Shown: positions 1 to 8,351 of the stretch, piece by piece
Numbering within the stretch: the stretch's first letter is position 1
Layout of the letters: each line of letters begins with the position of its first letter
Program-made: the position numbers and the translations under genes
Assembly (NCBI GenBank): GCA_034927815.1
Contig: JAYFPK010000004.1
Coordinates: forward strand, 1 to 64,000
DNA: 64,000 nt
Direction: 5' to 3'
Origin: Limiplasma sp034927815
GTDB lineage: Bacteria; Bacillota; Clostridia; Christensenellales; Aristaeellaceae
The notes under the pieces: model-generated
The model's input: only the letters and a program-made list of their open reading frames with translations
Database searches by the model: none
What the model was told of the DNA's origin: nothing

Positions 1-110
1 GGGCGGGGCGTGCAAGGATTGCATCCGGAATAGGAATAGTCGGTGTCTAGATGAAAGGCCGCGCCTTCATTCGGAATGCGCAGCCCAGGGTCGCAATCAG
101 GGTTGAACAT
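1..110 (-). CDS. Collagen-like surface protein, N-terminal fragment (truncated by window edge)
   Basis: Only the first 36 or so codons lie in the window. The reading begins MFNPDCDPGLRIPNEGAAFH and is almost identical to the start of the collagen-like gene at 522-2411. The start is placed at the ATG at 108-110 because GAGGTG stands six bases upstream; a GTG at 117-119 is possible in frame. The collagen repeats themselves would lie beyond the window, so the collagen call rests only on the paralogy. It is the second member of a tandem pair, downstream of its sister on the same strand. Confidence 0.7.
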   Translation of the reverse strand, partial: MFNPDCDPGLRIPNEGAAFHLDTDYSYSGCNPCTPR

Positions 111-119
111 GGTCTTCAC

Positions 120-521
120 CTCGGGCAAATAAATAGTGGAATCATTACAGGAGTATGCGGGGAAATACTGCGGAGTGGGAAATACGGGGAAAGAAACCCT
201 TTGGCCACAGCGCGGGGCTGAGCGGAGGGGAACGGTTTGGTTTCGCCTCCGCTGCGGGAGAAAGACCTGCCAAAGCGCCGGAGGGCGGTGTTCTTCTCAC
301 ACCGGCCTTACAGACCGCTGGCAAAGGAAGTGCCAGCGGTCTGTGACCGCCCGTTGGGCTGGCCACGGCCGGTGCGAACGGATCAGGGCCCCTGAAGCAT
401 AGCCAGGACAGCCTGAATAGGAGGGGTTCCGCAAGGAACCGTTGTGCTGGTGCTGTGGAAGAGGCTAGGCACGGCCGTTTTTCTGCAAGGGGGTTGCCGG
501 AGGATGGGGGACACGGCTGCG
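120..521. other. Intergenic spacer between the two collagen-like genes
   Basis: No convincing gene. The part next to the truncated gene (about 120-215) resembles the region upstream of the sister gene (about 2421-2520), so promoter and leader were duplicated with the gene. A strong hairpin sits at 310-344. Open frames here are shadows running out of the repeat-rich neighbour. Confidence 0.6.
310..344. terminator. Strong hairpin, probable terminator of the collagen-like gene
   Basis: A 14-bp perfect inverted repeat (310-323 and 331-344) with a 7-base loop lies about 180 bases past the stop of the collagen-like gene at 522. It has no clear T tract, so it may stop transcription poorly or act as a 3' stabiliser instead. 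Confidence 0.5.
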
Positions 522-2411
522 TTAGGGTAGCGAGGATACCTTCACGATCGTAATGTCCGCCTGGCAGGCTGTCTGCGGGATGGAAACGGTCGAGCCCGTA
601 CCGTTGACAAGGGTCAGCGTGGAAGGCACATCCGTAACTCTTACCAAAGCGGTTCCCACAACCTGGCCGGTTACATTGGGTGAACAGGCCTGGGACCGGG
701 GAGAGCCGTTCAGTAGAAGGTCGAAGCTTACAATGGTTGCGGGCGCTGCTCCGTTCGTTGCCACCCACCAGTTTACAAGGTAGTATCCCGGCTCGTTGAC
801 GACGAAGTTTCCCGAGCCCAGCGTATAGGAAATTGCGCCTTTGATCAAACGGATATTATCGAAGGGTACGGGGGCTCCAGTGGCAAGGCTTGATAAACCG
901 CCGGTGACCCATGTGGTTTCAATGAGAGCGGTTCCGGGGTCCGGTCCGGTTGGGCCGGTTGGGCCTGTAGAGCCTGTGGCTCCGGTAGGTCCGGCGGGTC
1001 CTTGGGCTCCGGCAGGGCCTGTGGCGCCAGTAGGCCCTGTGGCTCCGGCGGGGCCGATGTCGCCTTGGGGTCCGGCGGGTCCCTGCGCTCCGGCAGGGCC
1101 TTGAATTCCGGCAGGGCCCGTGGCTCCGGTAGGCCCTGTGGCTCCGGTGGGGCCGATGTCCCCTTGGGGGCCGGCAGGCCCTTGGATTCCGGCGGGGCCT
1201 GTGGCTCCGGTGGGACCTGTGGCCCCCGTGGGCCCGGCGGGTCCGGTAGGCCCGGTGGGGCCGATGTCGCCTTGAGGGCCTTGGGGTCCGGCAGAGCCTT
1301 GGGGTCCGGCGGGTCCGGCAGAGCCTTGGGGCCCAACAGGGCCGATTTCACCGGCAGGGCCTTGGGGTCCGGCAGGCCCGGCAGGTCCTTGCGGCCCGGC
1401 GGGCCCGGCAGGTCCCTCGGAACCGGTGGGGCCCATGGTTCCGGCGGGGCCTTGGGGTCCCTCTGGCCCGGCAGGGCCTTGGATTCCAGCAGGCCCGGCG
1501 GGGCCAGTGGCTCCAACGGGTCCGGTTTCACCAGGACTGCCCTGGGGACCGGCAGGACCTTGGGGCCCGGCGGGCCCGGCGCTTCCCTGAGGGCCTGTGG
1601 GGCCCATGACTCCGGCGGGGCCTTGCGATCCCTCTGGTCCGGCGGGTCCTTGAGGCCCGGCAGGTCCGGCAGGACCTTGGGGTCCGGCGGGGCCCATGGC
1701 TCCAGCGGGTCCCTGGGATCCGGCGGGCCCGCCAGGGCCTTGGGGTCCCTCTGGTCCGGCAGGGCCTTGGATTCCAGCAGGTCCGGCGGGTCCTGTGGCT
1801 CCCGCGGGGCCGGTTTCACCAGGAATGCCTTGGGGCCCGGCAGGCCCCTGGGATCCGGCAGGGCCTTGCGGCCCGGCGGGTCCTTGCGCTCCGGCGGGGC
1901 CTGTGGCGCCTGTGGCTCCGGCGGGGCCCATGACTCCGGCGGGCCCTTGCGGCCCGGCGGGTCCGGCAGGTCCTTCAGATCCGGTGGCGCCCGTTGCTCC
2001 GGCAGGTCCCTGGGGCCCGGCAGGACCTTGTGGGCCTGTGGGGCCTATGGTTCCGGCGGGTCCTTGCGGCCCCTCCGGTCCGGCAGGGCCTTGGGGTCCG
2101 GCGGGGCCCATGGCTCCTGCGGGTCCTTGGGGCCCCTCCGGCCCGGCAGGCCCTTGGGGCCCGGCGGGTCCCATGGCTCCGGCAGGTCCTTGAGGCCCGG
2201 CAGGCCCTTGTGGCCCGGTGGGTCCCATGGGTCCCCGTGGGCCTGGAGGGCCTGGAGGACAGGTGGGACAGGGAGGGCAAGGGGGGTACGTAGGACAAGG
2301 GGGATAGGGATCACAAGGGCTGCATCCAGAACAGGAATAGTCAGCGCCTAGATGAAAGGCCGCGCCTTCATTTGGAATGCGCAGCCTAGGGTCGCAATCA
2401 GGGTTGAACAT
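522..2411 (-). CDS. Collagen-like (BclA-type) surface or exosporium protein
   Basis: About 629 residues. A short N-terminal part (MFNPDCDPRLRIPNEGAAFH) leads into a cysteine and proline rich linker (CPTCPP repeats), then about 440 residues of uninterrupted Gly-X-Y repeats rich in GPAGPQ, GATGPT and GPEGPQ, and a C-terminal beta-rich domain of about 135 residues. This order matches BclA-type glycoproteins, whose collagen stalk projects from the spore coat and ends in a C1q/TNF-like trimerisation head. The ATG at 2409-2411 is preferred because GAGGTG lies six bases upstream; the longer GTG start at 2420 would use that ribosome site as codons. The repeat DNA creates long false frames on the other strand. 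The location on spore or cell surface is inferred from the family. Confidence 0.85.
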   Translation of the reverse strand: MFNPDCDPRLRIPNEGAAFHLGADYSCSGCSPCDPYPPCPTYPPCPPCPTCPPGPPGPRGPMGPTGPQGPAGPQGPAGAMGPAGPQGPAGPEGPQGPAGAMGPAGPQGPAGPEGPQGPAGTIGPTGPQGPAGPQGPAGATGATGSEGPAGPAGPQGPAGVMGPAGATGATGPAGAQGPAGPQGPAGSQGPAGPQGIPGETGPAGATGPAGPAGIQGPAGPEGPQGPGGPAGSQGPAGAMGPAGPQGPAGPAGPQGPAGPEGSQGPAGVMGPTGPQGSAGPAGPQGPAGPQGSPGETGPVGATGPAGPAGIQGPAGPEGPQGPAGTMGPTGSEGPAGPAGPQGPAGPAGPQGPAGEIGPVGPQGSAGPAGPQGSAGPQGPQGDIGPTGPTGPAGPTGATGPTGATGPAGIQGPAGPQGDIGPTGATGPTGATGPAGIQGPAGAQGPAGPQGDIGPAGATGPTGATGPAGAQGPAGPTGATGSTGPTGPTGPDPGTALIETTWVTGGLSSLATGAPVPFDNIRLIKGAISYTLGSGNFVVNEPGYYLVNWWVATNGAAPATIVSFDLLLNGSPRSQACSPNVTGQVVGTALVRVTDVPSTLTLVNGTGSTVSIPQTACQADITIVKVSSLP

Positions 2412-2925
2412 AGTTTTCACCTCGAGCGGATAAATAGTGGAACCATTACATGAGTATGTGGAAAAACCCTGCGGGGTGAGAGATGCGGCAAGAGAAACCC
2501 TGTGGCTTACAGCTTGGAACCAGGGGTGCGGGGGAAGGAACGGCCCGGTTTGTCCGGATGCACAGGAAAAAAGCGGCCAACATGCCGAGAGGCTGCTACT
2601 TTAATCAGCACAGCCCTTCTATGGGGAAGGCTTTGCCAGGTGCGCCAGTCCTTCCGGCCCAAAGGAAGGAAAGACTATCCCCCAGGCGAGGTCTGCCGCC
2701 CAGGGCAATTGAAGCCGCCCCGGGCCAAATGCCCGCAGGGTTTCATGGGCTGCTTGGGGTTTTGCGTACCGGCAGGCGAAGGACCTCAAAAGCATAGATG
2801 TCTCGCCAAACGCCCGCCGTTATGGTCCTACGGCCAGGCCCCATGAAGGAGCTGCCAGGGCATGGACCGCCCGATGCGGAGGGATCACCAGAGAGGGACT
2901 GCCCGTCTCTTGCCGCCATGGATGC
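2412..2925. other. Intergenic region upstream of the collagen-like gene
   Basis: About 500 bases between the divergent collagen-like gene and the TetR promoter. The 100 bases next to the collagen gene match the upstream DNA of its truncated sister. A CATACTC element (minus strand, near 2455) occurs in both but does not fit a sigma factor consensus well. Open frames here show no domain or good ribosome site, so I call no gene. Confidence 0.5.
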
Positions 2926-2954
2926 TTGACAAACCTATAAGACCATGATATAAC
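2926..2954 (+). promoter_or_regulatory. Sigma-A promoter of the TetR regulator
   Basis: TTGACA at 2926-2931, a 17-base spacer, and TATAAC at 2949-2954. The -10 element lies inside the 38-bp palindrome, so a repressor bound there would block the promoter. Confidence 0.8.
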
Positions 2955-2981
2955 ACCGTTATATAACGGTGTTATATCATG
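2944..2981. promoter_or_regulatory. 38-bp perfect palindrome, probable TetR operator
   Basis: Every base of 2944-2981 pairs with its partner in the inverted half. The core is two facing ATAACACCGTTAT / ATAACGGTGTTAT blocks. It covers the -10 box and start region just before the TetR gene, the usual place for TetR autorepression. The length suggests two dimers on overlapping sites. Confidence 0.8.
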
Positions 2982-3011
2982 ATGCGGTATTCCGGCGAAG
3001 GAGGCGGCCCC

Positions 3012-3632
3012 ATGACGGAGGAATCCACCCGGCAGCGCATTTTGGAGGCAGGAAAAGCCGAGTTTCTGAAAAACGGGTATAAAAACGCCTCCTTGCGCAG
3101 CATTGCCAGGGAGGCGGGGGTCACCACCGGGGCGATTTATGGCTATTACCCGGATAAGGCCGCGTTGTTCGGGGCCTTGGTGCAAAAGCCCGCCAATGAC
3201 CTGCGGGAATGGTACTGCCGCGTACAGAGCGAGTTTGACGCCTTCCCCGCAGGCGATAAGCAGAAGCGGATGCACGGCTATACCGGCCAGGCCCTGGAGG
3301 AGTTCATCGGCTATGTCTATCTGCACTTTGACGCCTTTAAGCTGGTGGTGTGCTGCTCCGCAGGCACCCCCTACGAGCAGTATATCGACAGCCTGCTGGA
3401 TATCGAAGCCGAGCATACCCGGCGTTTCATGCGGGCGCTGCGCAGCTCGGGGCATGAGATTCCCACCGTTGACGATGATATGAGCCACATTCTTTCCAGC
3501 GCTTTTTATTACGGGATTTTCGAAACCGTGGCCCACGACATGCCCAAGGAGAGGGCGTTGGAGTATATCCGCACCTTGCATCAGTTTTATAGCGCGGGCT
3601 GGGATTCCATCTTGGGGCTTAGGGAGCCCTAA
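3012..3632 (+). CDS. TetR family transcriptional regulator
   Basis: 206 residues. The N-terminal helix-turn-helix (about residues 26-46: ASLRSIAREAGVTTGAIYGY, then YPDKAALF) is typical of TetR repressors; the remaining helical part would bind a ligand and dimerise. The start at 3012 follows GGAGGCGG; an upstream ATG at 2979 lies in the operator. It precedes an ABC exporter pair by 60 bases on the same strand, and most likely controls itself through the 38-bp palindrome and possibly the exporter. Its C-terminal half resembles the protein fragment at 7918-8331. Confidence 0.88.
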   Translation: MTEESTRQRILEAGKAEFLKNGYKNASLRSIAREAGVTTGAIYGYYPDKAALFGALVQKPANDLREWYCRVQSEFDAFPAGDKQKRMHGYTGQALEEFIGYVYLHFDAFKLVVCCSAGTPYEQYIDSLLDIEAEHTRRFMRALRSSGHEIPTVDDDMSHILSSAFYYGIFETVAHDMPKERALEYIRTLHQFYSAGWDSILGLREP

Positions 3633-3647
3633 AAATTTTACCCTTAC

Positions 3648-3663
3648 GTTAGCGTTTGCTAAC
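3648..3663. promoter_or_regulatory. 16-bp dyad GTTAGCGTTTGCTAAC, copy 1
   Basis: A perfect 6-bp inverted repeat with a 4-base centre, between the TetR gene and the first ABC gene. The same pattern recurs at 7801-7816, 7862-7877 and 14947-14962. It is probably an operator. Confidence 0.55.
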
Positions 3664-3692
3664 TTGGGATATTTTCATCGGGAGGGATCCAT

Positions 3693-5459
3693 ATGAATCA
3701 GGGTTCGAGGGGCGTGCTGTCATGGCTATGGGAGTTTGCCGCGCCCCACAAGGGCGGGTATATCGCATCGTTAGCCTGCGCCACCTTGGGAGTGGCCTCG
3801 GCCATGGCGCCGTATTTCTGCATCTCCCAAATCGTGCTGGGCTTGCTCAGGGGGGAGGCCTCCATCCGCTTCTACGGGTTCTATTGCCTGCTGGCCGCGG
3901 GGTTTTGGGCGCTGCGCTATCTGCTGCACGGGGTTTCCACCACCCTGTCCCATAAGGCCACCTTTGCGGTGATCTCCGAAGTGCGGCTGAAACTGACCCA
4001 AAAGCTCACCCGGCTGCCCATGGGATATCTGCTGGACACCCCCTCTGGGCGGCTGAAGAACATTTTGGTGGAGCGGGTGGACAGCATCGAGCCGACCTTG
4101 GCGCACGTGGTGCCGGAGATGGGGGGCAATCTGCTGGTATCCCTGGCTACCATCGCCTACCTGTTCGTCCTGGATTGGCGCATGGCCCTGGCTGCCTTGG
4201 CGCCGCTGCCTGTGGGGCTGGCGTGCTACATGGGCATGATGGGCGGGTACGGGGCCCGCTTCCAGCATTATGTGGACAAGAACAAGCGCCTCAACGACAC
4301 CGCGGTGGAGTACATCGGCGGCATTGAGGTGATCAAGGCCTTTAACCAGTCCGCCTCCTCCTACGAGAAGTTCACCACCGCAGCCAGGGAGGCGGCGGAT
4401 TCCGCCATCGACTGGATGCGCTCGACGCTGCCCTACTTCTCCCTTGCCATGTCCGTCTTTCCCGCGGTGCTGGTAAGCGTGCTGCCCATTGGGGCGCTGC
4501 TGTACAAAAGCGGCGCCTTACCCCTGGAAACCTTGATCGTAGCCATCATTCTCTCCTTGGGGGTCATGGGGCCGCTGATTACCACCATGAGCTATTCCGA
4601 CGATGTGGGCAAGGTGCATACCATTGTCAGCGAGGTGACCGGGGTGCTTACCCAGCCGGATTTGGCGCGCCCCACGGCCCCTGCCCCGGTGCGGGGCTAC
4701 CACATCCGCCTGGAGGAAGTGCGCTTTGCCTACCGGGAAAAGCCGGTGCTCCAGGGGGTGAGCCTGGAGATTCCCCCAGGCAGCGTCACGGCGCTGGTAG
4801 GGCCCAGCGGCGGGGGAAAATCCACCATCGCCAAGCTCATCGCCTCTTTGTGGGATGTGGACAGCGGGCGCATCACCGTAGGGGGCACGGATATTAGAGA
4901 GATTCCCCTAAGCCAGCTCAACGGCATGGTGGCCTATGTGGCCCAGGATAACTACCTGTTTGATGAGAGCATCCGGGAGAACATCCGCATGGGCAGACCC
5001 TCCGCCAGCGATCAGGAGGTGGAGGAGGCCGCCCGGCGCAGCGGCTGCCACGACTTCATTTTACAGCTGGAGCACGGCTACGACACCCGCTCCGGAGGCG
5101 CGGGCGGGCATCTGTCCGGGGGAGAGCGCCAGCGCATCACCATCGCCCGGGCCATGCTCAAGGACGCTCCCATTGTCATTTTGGATGAAGCCACCGCCTA
5201 TACCGACCCGGAGAATGAGGCGGTGATCCAAATGGCGGTGTCCAAGCTGGTAGGGGGCAAGACGCTGATCGTCATCGCCCACCGCCTGTCCACCATCACC
5301 GATTCCGACAGCATCGTGGTGATCAATGGCGGCCGGGTGGCGGCCCAAGGGACGCACAGGGAGCTGCTGCAGTCCTCTGCGCTGTACCAAAGCATGTGGA
5401 AGGCCCATGCCGCCGCCAAGGACCGGGCGGACGGGCAGCCTGAGGAGGTGCTTGCATGA
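3693..5459 (+). CDS. ABC exporter, fused membrane and ATPase subunit 1
   Basis: 588 residues, a full half-transporter: about 320 residues of six membrane helices followed by a nucleotide-binding domain with Walker A GPSGGGKST (about residue 370), signature LSGGERQR (about 474), Walker B IVILDEAT (about 493) and switch IAHRLST. The ATG follows GGAGG. It overlaps the next gene by four bases (ATGA), so the two products most likely form a heterodimer in the cytoplasmic membrane. Similar pairs beside TetR regulators export drugs or peptides or handle iron chelators; the sequence does not settle the substrate. Confidence 0.9.
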   Translation: MNQGSRGVLSWLWEFAAPHKGGYIASLACATLGVASAMAPYFCISQIVLGLLRGEASIRFYGFYCLLAAGFWALRYLLHGVSTTLSHKATFAVISEVRLKLTQKLTRLPMGYLLDTPSGRLKNILVERVDSIEPTLAHVVPEMGGNLLVSLATIAYLFVLDWRMALAALAPLPVGLACYMGMMGGYGARFQHYVDKNKRLNDTAVEYIGGIEVIKAFNQSASSYEKFTTAAREAADSAIDWMRSTLPYFSLAMSVFPAVLVSVLPIGALLYKSGALPLETLIVAIILSLGVMGPLITTMSYSDDVGKVHTIVSEVTGVLTQPDLARPTAPAPVRGYHIRLEEVRFAYREKPVLQGVSLEIPPGSVTALVGPSGGGKSTIAKLIASLWDVDSGRITVGGTDIREIPLSQLNGMVAYVAQDNYLFDESIRENIRMGRPSASDQEVEEAARRSGCHDFILQLEHGYDTRSGGAGGHLSGGERQRITIARAMLKDAPIVILDEATAYTDPENEAVIQMAVSKLVGGKTLIVIAHRLSTITDSDSIVVINGGRVAAQGTHRELLQSSALYQSMWKAHAAAKDRADGQPEEVLA

Positions 5460-7201
5460 TTGCTATTTTCCGGAAGTTCTTCCGCTTCAGCGGCGACCAG
5501 AGCCGGTTGTTTTACCAATCCCTTGGGCTGTCGCTGCTCCATGCCATCTTTGAGGCGTTACGCATTCCCGCCATTGCCGTGGTGCTCCAGGCCTTGCTTC
5601 AGGGGGCTGTGACCTGGCAAACCGTGGGGGCTTCTTTGGGCATTATGCTGGTGAGCATCGCAGGCTGCGCCCTTACCCGCCGCAGCCTCACCATGAAGCA
5701 GACGGTGGGTGGATATACCGTAGCCACCCAAAAGCGGATCGAGATCGGGCAGCGGCTCAAATACATGCCCATGGGCTATTTTAACGACAACAGCATCGGC
5801 GACATCACCTCCATCACCACCAATACCGCCGAAAACCTTCAGGACGTCGCCACCCGGGTGATCATGCTCACCACCCAGGGAATTTTGACCACCGCCATGT
5901 TCACGCTGTCCATTTTGCTGTATGATGCGCGCATCGGGCTATTGCTGATGGTGGGCATTGCGGCGTTCTTTGGCATCAACGCTTTGATGCAGCGGGTTTC
6001 CCATAAGGTTTCCCCCCTGAAAACCGCCTCGGACACCCGCCTGGTGGCCGCGGTGCTGGAATATGTTCAGGGCATCGGCGTGGTGCGCTCCTACAACCTG
6101 GATCAGGAAGCCAATAAGGCCGTAGACCGGGCGATCCGGGAGAACGAGCGGATCAACGTGCGGCTGGAGAAGGTCTTTGTGCCCTATACCAGCCTCCAAA
6201 GCCTGGTGCTGAAGCTCTTTGGCACCGCCATGGTCTTCCTGGCGGTGGCGCTGTATTTGCAAGGCTCCATGGAGCTTCTAAGCTGCCTGCTGCTGACGAT
6301 CTCCTCCTTCATGGTCTATGCGCAGCTGGACGCCGCGGGCAATTACAGCGCCTTGCTGCGGGTGTTGGACCTCTCCATGGACAGGATCAACAAGGTGTTT
6401 GAAACCCCCGTGATGGACGCCGGGGGCAAGGCCATTACCCCCCGGAACAGGAGCATCCACGGGGAACGGGTAACCTTCCGCTATGAGGACAAAAAGGTGA
6501 TTGACGATGTGTCCTTCACGATCCCCCAGGGGACGACCACCGCCATTGTGGGGCCCTCCGGGGGCGGCAAGAGCACCCTCACCAGCCTGATGGCTCGCTT
6601 TTGGGATGTGGACGAGGGCCGCATCACCTTGGGAGGAGAGGATGTGCGGGCCTATACCCTGGATAGCCTGCTAGCCAACTTCAGCATGGTCTTTCAGAAG
6701 GTGTACCTGTTTAACGACACCATTGCCAATAACCTCAAGTTTGCCAAGCCTGACGCCACCCCCCGGGAGGTGGAAGCCGCAGCCCGTAAGGCCTGCTGCC
6801 ATGACTTTATCAGCGCTTTACCCCAGGGGTACGACACGGTGATCGGCGAAGGCGGGGCGACCCTCTCCGGGGGTGAGAAGCAGCGCATCTCCATCGCACG
6901 GGCGCTGCTCAAGGACGCGCCCATCATCATTTTGGACGAGGCCACCGCCAATGTGGACCCGGAAAACGAGCTCCTGTTGCAGGAGGCTATCGCCGAATTG
7001 ACCCAGGGCAAAACCATCGTCATGATCGCCCACCGGCTTAAGACGGTGCAAAACGCCCACCAGATTTTGGTGCTGGACCAGGGCAAGATTCTCCAGCGGG
7101 GCACCCATCAGGAGTTGATGGACCAGGGAGGCCTTTACGCCGACTTCATCCGCATGCGGGAGAAGTCCATCGGCTGGAAGCTGGGGGGCGTGGGAGCCTA
7201 G
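5456..7201 (+). CDS. ABC exporter, fused membrane and ATPase subunit 2
   Basis: 581 residues with the same plan as its upstream partner: N-terminal helices, then Walker A GPSGGGKST (about residue 366), signature LSGGEKQR (about 471), Walker B IIILDEAT (about 490) and IAHRLKT. Both ATP sites look complete, unlike many heterodimeric exporters with one degenerate site. Translation is probably coupled by the ATGA overlap. The degenerate ATPase fragment at 7342-7700 is closely related. Confidence 0.9.
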   Translation: MIAIFRKFFRFSGDQSRLFYQSLGLSLLHAIFEALRIPAIAVVLQALLQGAVTWQTVGASLGIMLVSIAGCALTRRSLTMKQTVGGYTVATQKRIEIGQRLKYMPMGYFNDNSIGDITSITTNTAENLQDVATRVIMLTTQGILTTAMFTLSILLYDARIGLLLMVGIAAFFGINALMQRVSHKVSPLKTASDTRLVAAVLEYVQGIGVVRSYNLDQEANKAVDRAIRENERINVRLEKVFVPYTSLQSLVLKLFGTAMVFLAVALYLQGSMELLSCLLLTISSFMVYAQLDAAGNYSALLRVLDLSMDRINKVFETPVMDAGGKAITPRNRSIHGERVTFRYEDKKVIDDVSFTIPQGTTTAIVGPSGGGKSTLTSLMARFWDVDEGRITLGGEDVRAYTLDSLLANFSMVFQKVYLFNDTIANNLKFAKPDATPREVEAAARKACCHDFISALPQGYDTVIGEGGATLSGGEKQRISIARALLKDAPIIILDEATANVDPENELLLQEAIAELTQGKTIVMIAHRLKTVQNAHQILVLDQGKILQRGTHQELMDQGGLYADFIRMREKSIGWKLGGVGA

Positions 7202-7220
7202 GAGCGGTTGGTTTCATGGG

Positions 7221-7252
7221 AAGGGGCGCAATCCCGATGGATTCCGCCCCTT
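7221..7252 (+). terminator. Rho-independent terminator of the ABC exporter operon
   Basis: AAGGGGCG (7221-7228) pairs with CGCCCCTT (7245-7252); the loop holds a second AATCC/GGATT stem, and TTTTGG follows. It starts 20 bases after the stop codon. Confidence 0.75.
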
Positions 7253-7341
7253 TTGGAAAGCCTGGAAGCCTTTTCGCCGCTGCCCGCGCATGCCCTGAAA
7301 GGCTTTTATGGGAGTGCGAATCCCAGGAAGCGGCGTTCAGG

Positions 7342-7700
7342 TCATAGGGACCCTGTCGTTTCCTGGAGCTGCTCCAGGAGCTGCCGGGAGGATTCCCTGC
7401 GGCTCCAGCCTTTGCTGTTTTCCCGGGCGGTGACAAACTGCCGGTAGAGGCCGCCCTGGGCCATCAGCTCCTGGTGGGCGCCCTGCTGGGCGATGGCGCC
7501 GCCGGCAATGGCCAGGAGCGTCTTTCCCTGGCAGAGCTCGCTGATGGCTTGCTGGATGTAGCTTTCGTTGTCCGCGTCCACGCTGGCGGTGGCCTCGTCC
7601 AAAATGACGATAGGCGCGTCCTTCAAAATGCAGCGGGCGATGGAAATGCGCTGCTTCTCACCCCCGGAGAGGCTGGCCCCGCCCTCTTTTAGCCCGGCAT
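7342..7700 (-). pseudogene. Remnant of an ABC exporter ATPase domain
   Basis: Read on the minus strand, this stretch still encodes EGGASLSGGEKQRISIAR, then KDAPIVILDEATASVD and GGAIAQQGAHQELMAQGG, which are signature, Walker B and C-terminal pieces of an ABC exporter ATPase. The membrane domain and Walker A are gone, and the histidine switch (IAHRL) has been deleted, so TLLAIAG runs straight into GAIAQQG. It cannot be a working ATPase. With the headless TetR at 7918-8331 it looks like a decayed second copy of the 2944-7201 module in the opposite direction. Confidence 0.8.
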
Positions 7701-7800
7701 CATCCAGACGATGGCGGCATAGGTGGTTTTGCGGTGTTCCCCGGCGTGGCCCAGGATCCTTCGGAACAAAATAAATCCCTCTTTATAGATGGTGGCGTTG

Positions 7801-7816
7801 GTTAGACAAGGCTAAC
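7801..7816. promoter_or_regulatory. 16-bp dyad GTTAGACAAGGCTAAC, copy 2
   Basis: GTTAG and CTAAC arms spaced as in the other copies. It lies between the decayed TetR and ABC fragments, the same relative place as copy 1 in the intact locus. Confidence 0.45.
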
Positions 7817-7861
7817 CGCGGGACAAAGGAAAAGCCCATGGCGGTGGGCTGTTTGCTGTGC

Positions 7862-7877
7862 GTTAGCAAAAGCGAAC
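7862..7877. promoter_or_regulatory. 16-bp dyad GTTAGCAAAAGCGAAC, copy 3
   Basis: Same pattern with one mismatch between the arms (GTTAGC/GCGAAC). It lies 41 bases past the stop of the TetR fragment; copy 4 at 14947-14962 has the same GCGAAC arm. Confidence 0.5.
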
Positions 7878-7890
7878 GCATGGATTTGAT

Positions 7891-7919
7891 AAAATTCCCC
7901 GGGAAAGGCGGGGAATTTT
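7891..7919 (-). terminator. Terminator of the AraC / TetR-fragment transcript
   Basis: A perfect 10-bp stem AAAATTCCCC (7891-7900) and GGGGAATTTT (7910-7919) with a 9-base loop. On the minus strand the stem ends in T residues, and it overlaps the stop codon at 7918. Confidence 0.75.
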
Positions 7920-8331
7920 ACGGCGCGGTTGCAAAGCCCAAGACCTCATACCAGTCAAACAGCTTGCAGACCAGCGCGCTATGGGTTTGAATCTGCCCCC
8001 AGGTGTAGCCGTGGATGAATGGCTCGTACACCGTGGTCCAAAAGGCCGAGAGCAAAATGTGCATCTCCTCCGGGGAGATATCCGCCTGGGTGAGGCCGCG
8101 CCTTCGGGCCTCCAAGAAATATTCGTAGGTCTTGGTGGTCATGGATTCCACAAAATAGTGCTGGAAATTGGCATGCCGGGTTCCCGCCGAGCCGCAAAGC
8201 AGCAGCACAAAGCCGTCGTAATGCCGGTAGAGGAACTGGAACCAGGCCAGCATGCCGGGGCCCATTTCCCAGCCACGCACCAGGGCGTCGTCCGGCAAGG
8301 TGGAGGCCTGCATCATGCCGCGCTGCCGCAC
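7918..8331 (-). pseudogene. TetR regulator lacking its DNA-binding domain
   Basis: The 137-residue reading matches only the C-terminal ligand-binding half of a TetR protein (compare FVLLLCGSAGT here with FKLVVCCSAGT in the regulator at 3012). The N-terminal helix-turn-helix is missing. The frame continues upstream without a stop across the end of the AraC gene, as expected if a deletion joined the two. No ribosome site of quality is seen. It could still be made as a headless protein, but a decayed gene is more likely given the adjacent ABC remnant. Confidence 0.7.
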
Positions 8332-8351
8332 AAAATCATCCAGGGCGGCCC

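Noticed and set aside
845..2351. Long open frames on both strands within the collagen-like gene
   Set aside because: They arise from the GC-rich Gly-X-Y repeat DNA; translations are low-complexity and no ribosome sites fit.
2440..2470. Possible sporulation sigma-K promoter for the collagen-like genes
   Set aside because: A CATA block is present in both copies, but the rest of the -10 consensus and a -35 AC element do not fit well.
2483..2846. Overlapping plus-strand frames upstream of the TetR gene
   Set aside because: No recognisable domain, no ribosome site, and composition like the surrounding noncoding DNA.
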